From assembly GCA_903919535.1 (NCBI GenBank), contig CAIXIP010000083.1, positions 1 through 36,049 on the forward strand: a stretch of 36,049 nt of DNA. The letters run 5' to 3'. The position numbers and the translations under genes were made by a program. This document shows, piece after piece, positions 16,102 to 23,671 of this stretch; the first letter of the stretch is position 1, and each line of letters begins with the position of its first letter. The notes beneath the pieces were generated by a model, which was not told the DNA's origin, ran no database searches, and worked only from the letters and a program-made list of their open reading frames with translations. This stretch comes from an uncultured Bacteroidota bacterium (GTDB taxonomy: Bacteria > Bacteroidota > Bacteroidia > 2-12-FULL-35-15).

Positions 16102-16755
16102 TTATTTTGGTAAGCAATTTTTTAGTTTTTTATTTAATATATCTGTTTTGATAAAGTCGTTTTTTAGATTTGGTTTCCATTTAAATTTTTTAATTTCTTC
16201 AATTATAAAAATTTCTTCAGTGTTTTTAGAAAGTAGAAATTCAGAAAATTTGGTTTCAAGTTTTTTAAGATCGTCTAAACCGCAAGCATCCAGTTCCCCC
16301 TTTGTTGCCAATCTTCCCAAACTGTCAATAGCTAAGGGTTTCAATCCTGATCGTAATTTAACACCATATGTTGTTTCATTATCTATTCGTTGAACAATAA
16401 ACAAATAATTGAGACTGTCAGAAACATAAAAAGTATTGAATTGGTACCTCGCTCCTGTTAAATAAATTGCTATATCAGTAAGGCAGGGAGAAGGTTTGCT
16501 AACTATTCTTGTATTTGTTCTATCAATAACACTATCAGTGTATAGTTTGTAAAGTGTTTCTTTCAATCCTAAAAACCCAACTACTAATCCGTCACATAAA
16601 TGTCCGTGAAATTTTGCTGCATCGGATAAAGTAATGGATTGTTCATTTTGTAATCTTCCTTTTGAAAAGTCGGTATCTAATACTTTAATAGAAGGGTTTT
16701 GCGCCAGCAACATATTTGCGAAAAATGTAAATAGTATAAAGCTAATCAATCTCAT
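16102..16755 (-). CDS. Exported FmdE-like protein in the ars operon
   Basis: A signal peptide (residues 1-18, cleavage after LLA) precedes a domain like subunit E of formylmethanofuran dehydrogenase. Its FmdE signature is FHGHLCDGL (49-57: H50, H52, C54; Asp replaces the usual Pro), with SPCLTD (C91, D94) as the second part of the site and a later Cys in DACGLDDL. The usual C-terminal zinc finger of archaeal FmdE is absent. No other formylmethanofuran genes are present, so the methanogenic role is excluded. It is probably a periplasmic metal- or cofactor-binding protein serving arsenical redox or transport. Its ATG shares a base with the arsG stop (TAATG), indicating coupling. Confidence 0.8.
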   Translation of the reverse strand: MRLISFILFTFFANMLLAQNPSIKVLDTDFSKGRLQNEQSITLSDAAKFHGHLCDGLVVGFLGLKETLYKLYTDSVIDRTNTRIVSKPSPCLTDIAIYLTGARYQFNTFYVSDSLNYLFIVQRIDNETTYGVKLRSGLKPLAIDSLGRLATKGELDACGLDDLKKLETKFSEFLLSKNTEEIFIIEEIKKFKWKPNLKNDFIKTDILNKKLKNCLPK

Positions 16756-17471
16756 TATTCAATCACTTTTAAATATATTAATATGTAGTATAAACCTGTT
16801 AATACGAATAATAGTCCTGCAATAATGCGCATAACTTTTTCTGTTTTTTGAATGGCTTTAAAATATTTCCCCAATTGAGAAATGCTAAATGCTATAATAG
16901 TAGTGAAAAACATTACTAATGTTCCAGCACCGATCGCATAAAAAAAGGGATAAATAAACCCTGCATCGTTCTTAATACTCATGGGGATTAATGCACCAAA
17001 ATACAATGCACCACTGTATGGACAAAATGCCATGGCAAACAATGCGCCTAATAAAAATGAGCCTAGTAAGCCCTTCTGTTTGAACTTATCGCTCCATTTT
17101 TCGGTAAAATTTCCTTTCCCTAAAAAATTAAGTTTAATAACATTGAGCATTATTAGCCCTACGATTAACATAATTGGGCCCATATACTTTTCTCCATTAC
17201 CCTGAAAAAATTTGGCAACATGAAATTTACTTGCACCGAAAATTATTATGAGAGCAATGGTTGTATAAGTAAATGCCAAACCCAACGTGTAAAGTAGTCC
17301 ACTTAATAAAACTTTCTTTTTCCCAAGTGCATTGTTTTTTGCAATAAATGCTATGGCTGTAATGTTTGTAGCGAGTGGGCAAGGACTTATTGCTGTAAGA
17401 ATACCTAATAGCAAAGCAGAAATGAGTGGAAAATTACTGCTATTCATCCATTGATAAAGCGTTTCAGTCAT
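16755..17471 (-). CDS. arsG: ArsG-family permease (CcdA/DsbD-like, organoarsenical efflux)
   Basis: This 238-aa protein has about six membrane helices in the CcdA/DsbD transmembrane fold. The two signature cysteines sit in ISPCPLATN (C31) and FCPYSGALYFG, placed like the redox pair of CcdA. The sequence matches the family annotated as an aromatic aminobenzylarsenical efflux permease (ArsG), which travels with ArsF and is described for nitro-aryl arsenicals. An alternative reading is a thiol-electron conduit feeding the periplasmic thioredoxin-like domain encoded 5 bases upstream. Both ideas fit the operon; the sequence cannot separate export from electron transfer. Confidence 0.8.
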   Translation of the reverse strand: MTETLYQWMNSSNFPLISALLLGILTAISPCPLATNITAIAFIAKNNALGKKKVLLSGLLYTLGLAFTYTTIALIIIFGASKFHVAKFFQGNGEKYMGPIMLIVGLIMLNVIKLNFLGKGNFTEKWSDKFKQKGLLGSFLLGALFAMAFCPYSGALYFGALIPMSIKNDAGFIYPFFYAIGAGTLVMFFTTIIAFSISQLGKYFKAIQKTEKVMRIIAGLLFVLTGLYYILIYLKVIE

Positions 17472-17476
17472 GCGGA

Positions 17477-18343
17477 TTATTTTAAAAGGGCTTCAAGTTT
17501 TATTTTTAATTCAGGAATAAATTTAGATTCATCATTTGCTTTTTCAAATGCAAAATCGCTCCAATCTGTTATATTGTCCTTACCATTTACTACATTGTTT
17601 ATCATCAATGCGGTTCCAGTTGCTTGAAATTTTTCAGCTAGTTTTTCATTTTTAGGGTCATCTACATCAATAATTGAAAATACAATATTGCCATTTTTTA
17701 GTTGAGTTGAAAAGTATTTATCCAATGTAGCTTTAGTATTTGCTTTCATGTTTTTGCAAGTTTCGCATTGTCTTGTTCCATGAAAGCAATATACTTCCAA
17801 ATGGTTTTTGTTTGAAATACTTGAAGCAGCAGTTTTAGTTTCGTTGACGCTTTCACTCGAAGTTTTTTTGCAAGTTCCGTCAGGGTTACAATCTTTAGAA
17901 TTTGGATCTGCGCAACAAGACTTTTTTGGGCTATCACTTGTTTTTGTTGGCAACCCTGCTGCATCCCATGCATTCATTCCGCCATCTAGATTTGCGATAT
18001 TGGTAAAACCTTTTGCTTTTAGCATATCAAATGCCTTTTGACTTCTTCCACCCTTTTGACAGGCTAAAATCACTTTTTTGTCTTTGGGTATTTCGGATAA
18101 ACTGTTTACCAAATCTCCTAATGGAATATTTTTTACTTCTTTCACATCATATGCTTTTTCTGCTACCTCATCAGGTTCGCGCACATCTATTAAAAGTGCA
18201 TCCCCTTTTAAAATATCAGCAGCTTCCGAGACTGAAATATTTTCTTTTTCACTTTTGATATCCTTCTGTGAAGAATTTGTATTGCAGGCCATCATAAAGA
18301 GGCCTAGTAAAGTGGCTAAAATGAGATTTGATTTTTGTTTCAT
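17477..18343 (-). CDS. Lipoprotein fusing a rhodanese domain to an ArsF-type thioredoxin-like domain
   Basis: A lipoprotein signal with lipobox FMMAC (C20) places the protein at a membrane on the periplasmic side. Residues 36-133 are a rhodanese domain with active-site loop ACQKGGRS (C95). A Cys-rich linker follows (C143, C144, C152, C158). Residues 180-288 are a thioredoxin-like domain with C186, C193 and C196 in YCFHGTRQCETC, the pattern of the ArsF family (partner of ArsE/ArsG in reduction of nitro-aryl arsenicals). ArsF is usually a single domain, so the fusion joins persulfide/sulfur transfer to the reductase-like domain. It is 24 bases after the permease gene and 5 before arsG. Confidence 0.85.
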   Translation of the reverse strand: MKQKSNLILATLLGLFMMACNTNSSQKDIKSEKENISVSEAADILKGDALLIDVREPDEVAEKAYDVKEVKNIPLGDLVNSLSEIPKDKKVILACQKGGRSQKAFDMLKAKGFTNIANLDGGMNAWDAAGLPTKTSDSPKKSCCADPNSKDCNPDGTCKKTSSESVNETKTAASSISNKNHLEVYCFHGTRQCETCKNMKANTKATLDKYFSTQLKNGNIVFSIIDVDDPKNEKLAEKFQATGTALMINNVVNGKDNITDWSDFAFEKANDESKFIPELKIKLEALLK

Positions 18344-18367
18344 GATTTATGTTTTTATAAATATTTT

Positions 18368-19345
18368 TTAAAGAATGAGATTGAATAAATAACCCGATAT
18401 GATGATACAAGCAGCTACAACACCAAAAAAGATAAGTAACATTTTTGTTGTCATAATTTTTTTAAGTAATAATCCTTCCGGAATGGATAATCCCACTACG
18501 GCCATTGAAAAAGCAATTGCTGTACCTATTGGAATTCCTTTTTGAACCAACACCTGCAGAACAGGTAATACACCAGCAGCATTGCTGTACATTGGCACTC
18601 CAACAATTACTGCAATTGGAACAGCAAGCGGATTTTCTTTGCTGATATAGGCTTCAAAAAATCCTGTAGGAATAAATCCATGCATTAATCCTCCTATTGC
18701 AATACCTATTAGAATATAAAGAGATACCCCTTTCATAATACCGAGTGCTTCTTTAGCAATACCAGGAAGGCGTTGAAAAAGTGTTTGTTTTTCTTCCTGA
18801 TAGGAGTTGTCTTCGATTTGTTTGTTAAGGAGTATTTGTTTAACCCAATCAGTTAGCAAGGGCTCTAACTTTAATTTTCCTAATATGTAACCTGCAATCA
18901 TCGATAGAATAATTCCGCTAAGCACATAAACAATGGTTACTTTCCAGCCGAACATCCCAATAAACATTGCAACAGAAACGGCATCTACCAAAGGTGATGA
19001 AATTAAAAAAGCCAAAGTTACACCCAATGGAATTCCACCTTTCACAAAGCCTATGAATAGAGGAACGGAAGAACAGGAACAAAAAGGTGTGATAGTCCCG
19101 AAAAAGGAAGCCAAGAAATAATCAAAACCATACCAATTTCGTTTGGTTAAAAAATTACGGACTTTATCAATGGGGAAATAGGAGTTAACGATTCCCATAA
19201 GAAAAGTGACAACTCCTAAGAGAATAAAAATTTTAATGGTGTCAAATACAAAGAAGTTCACCGCATCGCCTAGTTTGGTCCCATGTGTTAAACCAAATAC
19301 AGTGTAGATTAACCAGTCAGCAAAATATTGTAACCAATTGAACAT
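18368..19345 (-). CDS. DUF318/ArsP-type permease
   Basis: This 325-aa protein has about eight membrane helices in two related halves. The first carries the DUF318 signature TPFCSCSSVPLFIGF (about 86-100, two Cys), followed by GIPLGVTLAFLISSPL; the second half has GVPMYSNAAGVLPV and PIGTAIAFSMAVVGLS. A cytosolic loop (about 170-195) separates them. The family includes ArsP, which exports trivalent organoarsenicals such as MAs(III), the product of ArsM; other members move different metals or are uncharacterised. The operon context favours arsenical export. No acr3, arsB or arsC is in the operon, so this and ArsG are the only export candidates here. Confidence 0.8.
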   Translation of the reverse strand: MFNWLQYFADWLIYTVFGLTHGTKLGDAVNFFVFDTIKIFILLGVVTFLMGIVNSYFPIDKVRNFLTKRNWYGFDYFLASFFGTITPFCSCSSVPLFIGFVKGGIPLGVTLAFLISSPLVDAVSVAMFIGMFGWKVTIVYVLSGIILSMIAGYILGKLKLEPLLTDWVKQILLNKQIEDNSYQEEKQTLFQRLPGIAKEALGIMKGVSLYILIGIAIGGLMHGFIPTGFFEAYISKENPLAVPIAVIVGVPMYSNAAGVLPVLQVLVQKGIPIGTAIAFSMAVVGLSIPEGLLLKKIMTTKMLLIFFGVVAACIIISGYLFNLIL

Positions 19346-19357
19346 TTGTTTTAAGAT

Positions 19358-19807
19358 TTAGCAACATCCAGGCTCACTGCAATCGCAGCTATCACCCAAA
19401 TCGCTCATTTTTACTTTTTTCTTTTCTGTTGTTGGGCTACAACATCCACTTGATAAAAAGTCGGTTACACTTGCTCTGTCACCTTTTGTAGCAAAGCCTT
19501 TTTGTACCCATCTTGTCATACCATGCTCCATGTTTACAACATTGGTGTACCCATGATTAATTAAAAACCCTGCAGCTCTTAAACTTCTATTACCACTTTG
19601 ACAAACCATTACTAAATCTTTGTTTTTAGGGATTTCAGTATATCGTTCTTCAAATTCACTTAGTGGAATATTTATAATGTTAGGAACATCATAAGCTAAT
19701 TCTTCTACTTCGTGTTTTTCTCTTACATCAACAAGTAGAGCTCCATTTTTTACCCACTCTTGTGTTGTGGTGGGACATATTTCTTTTACTAATGTTTGCT
19801 TTTCCAT
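19358..19807 (-). CDS. Cytosolic rhodanese with Cys-rich metal-binding tail
   Basis: A single rhodanese domain (residues 10-110) has active loop VCQSGNRS (C69) and the usual VDVREKHE start. After residue 117 comes a tail with C122-C123, C141, C143, C148 and C149, which looks like a thiolate metal-binding segment. There is no signal peptide, in contrast to the related rhodanese domain in the lipoprotein two genes downstream. Possible roles are sulfur transfer, thiol-mediated arsenate or arsenite handling, or metalloid buffering. It starts 4 bases after the mini-thioredoxin stop. Confidence 0.85.
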   Translation of the reverse strand: MEKQTLVKEICPTTTQEWVKNGALLVDVREKHEVEELAYDVPNIINIPLSEFEERYTEIPKNKDLVMVCQSGNRSLRAAGFLINHGYTNVVNMEHGMTRWVQKGFATKGDRASVTDFLSSGCCSPTTEKKKVKMSDLGDSCDCSEPGCC

Positions 19808-19811
19808 TTTA

Positions 19812-20051
19812 TTAAGCGGTTAGTAAGGTTTTTATTTCGCTGATGTCAGCAACTCTGCCTTTTACTTTGATCACATCGTCAATCATTAAAACAGGTGTGG
19901 TAAGCACATTGTATTTCATCATTTCTTCGATATCTTCAATTTTAGTTACATCGGCTTCAATACCTAGTTGTTTTATAGCTTCCAATACATTGTTATAGGT
20001 GGTTTTACACTTTGTGCATCCAGGGCCTAATACTTTAATGTTTTTTTTCAT
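19812..20051 (-). CDS. Mini-thioredoxin (glutaredoxin-like, 79 aa)
   Basis: This compact thioredoxin-fold protein has active site GPGCTKCK (C12-x2-C15) and the cis-proline loop TTPVLMID. It matches the small redox proteins (TM0996/MTH895-like) often found in ars operons and may play the part of ArsE, the small redox protein of arsEFG systems; that match is inference. A TTG at 20078 would extend the protein but lies in a -7 promoter box, so ATG 20051 (MKKNIKVLGPG) is the start. There is no signal peptide. Confidence 0.85.
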   Translation of the reverse strand: MKKNIKVLGPGCTKCKTTYNNVLEAIKQLGIEADVTKIEDIEEMMKYNVLTTPVLMIDDVIKVKGRVADISEIKTLLTA

Positions 20052-20075
20052 ATCACGATATTTTTTTTCTTCATG

Positions 20076-20119
20076 CAAATATACTGCACTTTATATTTCA
20101 AGTTCGTAAATTGACGAAT
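20076..20119 (-). promoter_or_regulatory. Internal promoter and second, degenerate ArsR-like site
   Basis: The -7 box TATATTTG (20083-20076, minus strand) lies 24 bases before the mini-thioredoxin ATG. Upstream, GTTCG (20102-20106) and CGAAT (20115-20119) form an inverted repeat with an 8-base spacer, the same spacing and core as the main arsR operator. This suggests a second ArsR-controlled promoter for the genes after arsR. Confidence 0.5.
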
Positions 20120-20136
20120 GTCACTATCAAGCTATT

Positions 20137-20436
20137 TCAGTCGAAAAAACCAATCATCAATCCTTTAGCAAGGTTCCAGTTGTCTTTATTGATACAGTAT
20201 TTTGTTTTAGGAAGAGTGATTTCGCCTTGTATCAGTCCAGCTTCTCTTAATACCTTTAAATGTTGTGAAAGTGTACTGTTAGCAATAGGAAGCTCCTCTG
20301 ACATATCACCATGGTAACAACAATTTTGTTTTGATAGCAATTGTAAGATGGCCACCCGCACTGGATGTCCGAGCGCATTGCCAAACTTTGCCATAAGCTC
20401 TTGTTTGTCTGTGTATTTTTTTGTTTCTGTTGACAT
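20137..20436 (-). CDS. arsR: ArsR/SmtB-family repressor
   Basis: This 99-aa winged-helix repressor is the first gene of the operon. The recognition helix is in LPIANSTLSQHLKVLREAGLI (49-69). Candidate metalloid ligands are C39 and C40 (KQNCCYHGD, at the position where many ArsR proteins carry their thiols) and C81 in the wing (KYCIN), enough for a three-thiolate As(III) site; this assignment is inference. The start codon is 5 bases from a perfect inverted repeat that surrounds its own -7 box, so strong autoregulation is expected. Confidence 0.92.
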   Translation of the reverse strand: MSTETKKYTDKQELMAKFGNALGHPVRVAILQLLSKQNCCYHGDMSEELPIANSTLSQHLKVLREAGLIQGEITLPKTKYCINKDNWNLAKGLMIGFFD

Positions 20437-20441
20437 CGATT

Positions 20442-20477
20442 ATAATTATTGTTCGCAAATATACGAACAATAATTAT
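20442..20477 (-). promoter_or_regulatory. arsR operator enclosing the -7 promoter box
   Basis: A perfect 14-bp inverted repeat (20442-20455 and 20464-20477; arm ATAATTATTGTTCG) has an 8-base spacer. Read on the minus strand the spacer is TATATTTG, a full TAnnTTTG -7 element. ArsR bound to the arms would cover the promoter. A possible -33 (TTG on the minus strand) lies about 21 bases upstream of the box. Confidence 0.85.
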
Positions 20478-20540
20478 TTAAAAACAATGAGGAAGGTCAG
20501 CAATTAAAAAAGAATGCATCAAAGAAATGTGGAGCTAAAA

Positions 20541-21812
20541 TTATCTGAGAATTTGCAACCTGTGCGAATCCAATTTGATAAAGATAAACAGCAATATGGT
20601 AAATGACCACAACGAAGATCCCCCATAGCTGAAGAAAGGAAGTGGGATTCCGATAACTGGCGCTAAGCCAATTGTCATGCCCACATTAATTGTTAAGTGA
20701 AAAAATAAAATAGATGCAACACCATATCCATAGATTCTACTGAATGGTGACCGTTGTCGTTCGGACATAAAAACTATTCGAATAATGAGAAAAAGTTCTA
20801 AAATTATTACAAGTGAACTCCCAACAAATCCCCATTCTTCTCCAACTGTACAAAAAATAAAATCCGTATCCTGCTCTGGAACAAAATCATATTTTGTTTG
20901 TGTCCCATCTAAATAACCTTTGCCCCAAAAACCACCGGAGCCAATTGCTATTTTTGCCTGATTGACATTATATCCTTCCTTTTTTAAGTTAACTGTTCCT
21001 CTGCCTAGCAATACATCTATACGAACTTTTTGATGTGGTTCCATGTGTTCGTAAACTGTGCTTGTTCCTTTAACCATACTGCAAGCAATTAATCCGGCAG
21101 TGGCAATAAGAAATAAGTTTTTACGATTACGTTTTACGAATAAAAATGCAACAGTGCAAAGGGTGGCTATAATTATAAATAAATACATATTATTAATTAA
21201 CAGGGCAAGCACAAATAATACGATTGCCAAGAAGCCTAACAATAAATAGTTTACAGATAACCCTTCACGGTAAAGCGAAAAAATAAATGCAACAAATACA
21301 ATTGCTAGTCCGGTTTCATCTTGCAATACTTTAATAATGATTAGAGGAATACCGATGATGAGGAGCGTTATAAAGGTGTTTTTATAATCTGCGATCTTTA
21401 TATTTTGATTACTTAAAAATTTTGCCAACGCAAGATTTGCTGCAAACTTCATAAACTCCGCAGGTTGTATTCCAAAATCCCCAAATCTAAACCAAGAGCG
21501 ACTTCCTTTTACTTCTCTGCCTAAAAAAGGAACGGCAATATTCGCAAGTAAAAAAGCGCCAAAAATAAAATATGCGAAAGCTGTATAAAAATTTTCGTCA
21601 ATGATCAAAATGATAAGTGCTAATAATAATGAGCTCCCAATCCACAACATTTGCTTGCCGTATTTTTGACTCATATCTGTGATTGCGTTATGGTCTTCGT
21701 TGTAAACGGCAGAATAAATATTCATCCATCCCATAATAATAAGTATGAGATAAAGAAAGACTGTTACCCAATCAATATTGTAAAAAATACTTGTGTTACT
21801 TTTTTGTCTCAA
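20541..21812 (-). CDS. rodA: RodA, SEDS peptidoglycan glycosyltransferase
   Basis: RodA polymerises glycan strands in the elongasome with PBP2. About ten membrane helices are visible, with the SEDS signatures WFRFGDFGIQPAEFMK (107-122), the periplasmic loop EQDTDFIFCTVGEEWG and the C-terminal PVIGIPLPFFSYGGSSL. It starts at TTG 21812, overlapping the mrdA stop as TTGA, a coupled start with a rare initiation codon; the next Met is residue 27, inside the first helix. Length (423 aa) is normal. It is the last gene of the rod-shape operon. Confidence 0.95.
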   Translation of the reverse strand: MRQKSNTSIFYNIDWVTVFLYLILIIMGWMNIYSAVYNEDHNAITDMSQKYGKQMLWIGSSLLLALIILIIDENFYTAFAYFIFGAFLLANIAVPFLGREVKGSRSWFRFGDFGIQPAEFMKFAANLALAKFLSNQNIKIADYKNTFITLLIIGIPLIIIKVLQDETGLAIVFVAFIFSLYREGLSVNYLLLGFLAIVLFVLALLINNMYLFIIIATLCTVAFLFVKRNRKNLFLIATAGLIACSMVKGTSTVYEHMEPHQKVRIDVLLGRGTVNLKKEGYNVNQAKIAIGSGGFWGKGYLDGTQTKYDFVPEQDTDFIFCTVGEEWGFVGSSLVIILELFLIIRIVFMSERQRSPFSRIYGYGVASILFFHLTINVGMTIGLAPVIGIPLPFFSYGGSSLWSFTILLFIFIKLDSHRLQILR

Positions 21813-23671
21813 CGCGTTTTCTTTTTTGGAGGACTCGGTTTTACATTATGAATTAAATCACCATCAAACATTCGTTTTTCTAAATCAGGACGTTTTATTT
21901 TTCCTGTTAAATATTTTTCCATCATCAATGAGGCTATTGGCCCAGCCCATGCAGCCCCAAATCCCGCATTTTCAACTAATACAGCAATTGCAATTCGAGG
22001 ATTTCCTTTTGGAGCAAAAGCAACAAATACCGAATGGTCTTTACCGTGAGGGTTTTCTGCAGTTCCTGTTTTAGCGCAAAAATCGATACCGTCAATTTTT
22101 AATGCAGCCGCAGTTCCGCTTTGCACAGCGTCACTCATTCCTCTGATAACATTTCCATAAATAGCTGTATCTGTGATCATGGTATAATGTTTTACTTTAA
22201 AACGCGCAAGCGTAGTGTCATTCTCATTATTACCAATTGCCTTAATAATATGTGGGGTATAATACCAACCTTTATTTGCGATGATGGCAACAATGTTTGC
22301 GTTTTGTAAAGGCGTAACAAGAAGTTCATTCTGACCAATGCCTAAAGAAATTACAGTAGAGGCATGCCACGAACCTTTACCAAAAACTTTATCATAATAA
22401 GCAATTGAAGGAATGTTTCCACGTAATTCATTTGCCAGATCGGAACCTGTTTTTCTGCCAATGTTAAAACTTAAAGCAATATCGCGCCAAGCTTGGTAGG
22501 CTTTGTAGGTATCGTGATATTTCTTGTTTTCGATAATACTTTTAAACACATATGAAAAATAGGAGTTACATGAATGTCCGATTGCATCATATAAAGCCAA
22601 TGGCGATGAATGATTATGGCATTTTGGGTGTCCTCCAAGTGGAGGATAACCTCCCACACATTGATATCGTGTTTCAGGAGTAAGCACTCCTTCTTGCTGG
22701 CCAATGAGTGCCATTACTAATTTAAAAGTGGAGCCTGGTGGATATGATGCCATTGTTGCTCTGTTAAACAATGGAACTGCAATTGTATCTAAATATAATT
22801 TTGCGAAATTTTTTGCACGCTCTCTTCCAACGAGTAAATTAGGGTCATAGGATGGACTGGTTATTAAGGCTAAAACTTCACCTGTTTGTGGGTCAATGGC
22901 AACAACACTACCTATTTTATTTTGCATTAATTTTTCACCGTAAAGTTGCAGGTCTGCATCTAGTGTTGATTTTAAAGGCTTTCCGGGAATAGCGAGTGTG
23001 TCATACATCCCATTCATATAGCTTCCCATGTCGCGGTTATTTACATCCTTCATGATGATGTGCATACCTTTTTTACCACGCAAAGCTTTTTCATATGTTT
23101 TCTCTACGCCACTAATACCAATGTAATCACCCTCATTGTAATAAGGGTCTTTTTCAGTCATTTCTTTATCCGCCTCACCAATGTACCCTAACATGTGGGC
23201 AGCAATTTTTTGAGGATATTTTCTTAGTGTACGAGATTGCACCCAAAATCCTGGAAAACGATAAAGTCGTTCTTGCAAGGAAGCATAGTCTGTTGGTGAT
23301 AATTGTTTTTCGAAAATAGATTCTTTACGAGGTGAATTAGGTGATTGAGTAGCCTTTTTCATTTTCTTTAAAAAGTCCTCTTTTGTAATTCCAAGAAGCT
23401 GACACAGATCGGTAGTATCAATGTTTTTAATTTCCTTTGGCAACACCATTAAATCATAAGCAGCTTCGTTATAAACAAGTAATTTGTTGTTTCTGTCGTA
23501 TATATAACCACGGTTTGGAAACTCAGTTTTGTAGCGAAATGCTTGATTTCGTGCATCTAATTTGTAACTGTCATTAATTACCTGAATGTAAAACAGACGG
23601 GAGATATATGCCAATCCAACAAGGATAAAAACACCTATAATAATATATTTTCTATCGGATAACTGATTCAT
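21809..23671 (-). CDS. mrdA: Penicillin-binding protein 2 (transpeptidase of the elongasome)
   Basis: One N-terminal membrane helix (10-31) precedes the PBP dimerisation domain and the transpeptidase domain. Active-site motifs are S314-TFK (PPGSTFK), S367-C-N369 and K534-T-G536. A Cys/His-rich insert (C338...C351-H-x-H) sits where PBP2 proteins bind zinc. Length (620 aa) is normal. Its ATG overlaps the mreD stop by 4 bases and its stop overlaps rodA, the standard pairing of PBP2 with its SEDS partner. Confidence 0.96.
   Translation of the reverse strand: MNQLSDRKYIIIGVFILVGLAYISRLFYIQVINDSYKLDARNQAFRYKTEFPNRGYIYDRNNKLLVYNEAAYDLMVLPKEIKNIDTTDLCQLLGITKEDFLKKMKKATQSPNSPRKESIFEKQLSPTDYASLQERLYRFPGFWVQSRTLRKYPQKIAAHMLGYIGEADKEMTEKDPYYNEGDYIGISGVEKTYEKALRGKKGMHIIMKDVNNRDMGSYMNGMYDTLAIPGKPLKSTLDADLQLYGEKLMQNKIGSVVAIDPQTGEVLALITSPSYDPNLLVGRERAKNFAKLYLDTIAVPLFNRATMASYPPGSTFKLVMALIGQQEGVLTPETRYQCVGGYPPLGGHPKCHNHSSPLALYDAIGHSCNSYFSYVFKSIIENKKYHDTYKAYQAWRDIALSFNIGRKTGSDLANELRGNIPSIAYYDKVFGKGSWHASTVISLGIGQNELLVTPLQNANIVAIIANKGWYYTPHIIKAIGNNENDTTLARFKVKHYTMITDTAIYGNVIRGMSDAVQSGTAAALKIDGIDFCAKTGTAENPHGKDHSVFVAFAPKGNPRIAIAVLVENAGFGAAWAGPIASLMMEKYLTGKIKRPDLEKRMFDGDLIHNVKPSPPKKKTR

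Noticed and set aside
20052-20078. TTG-initiated extension of the mini-thioredoxin
   Set aside because: The TTG lies within the TATATTTG promoter box, so it would not be in the mRNA; ATG 20051 fits the family N-terminus.
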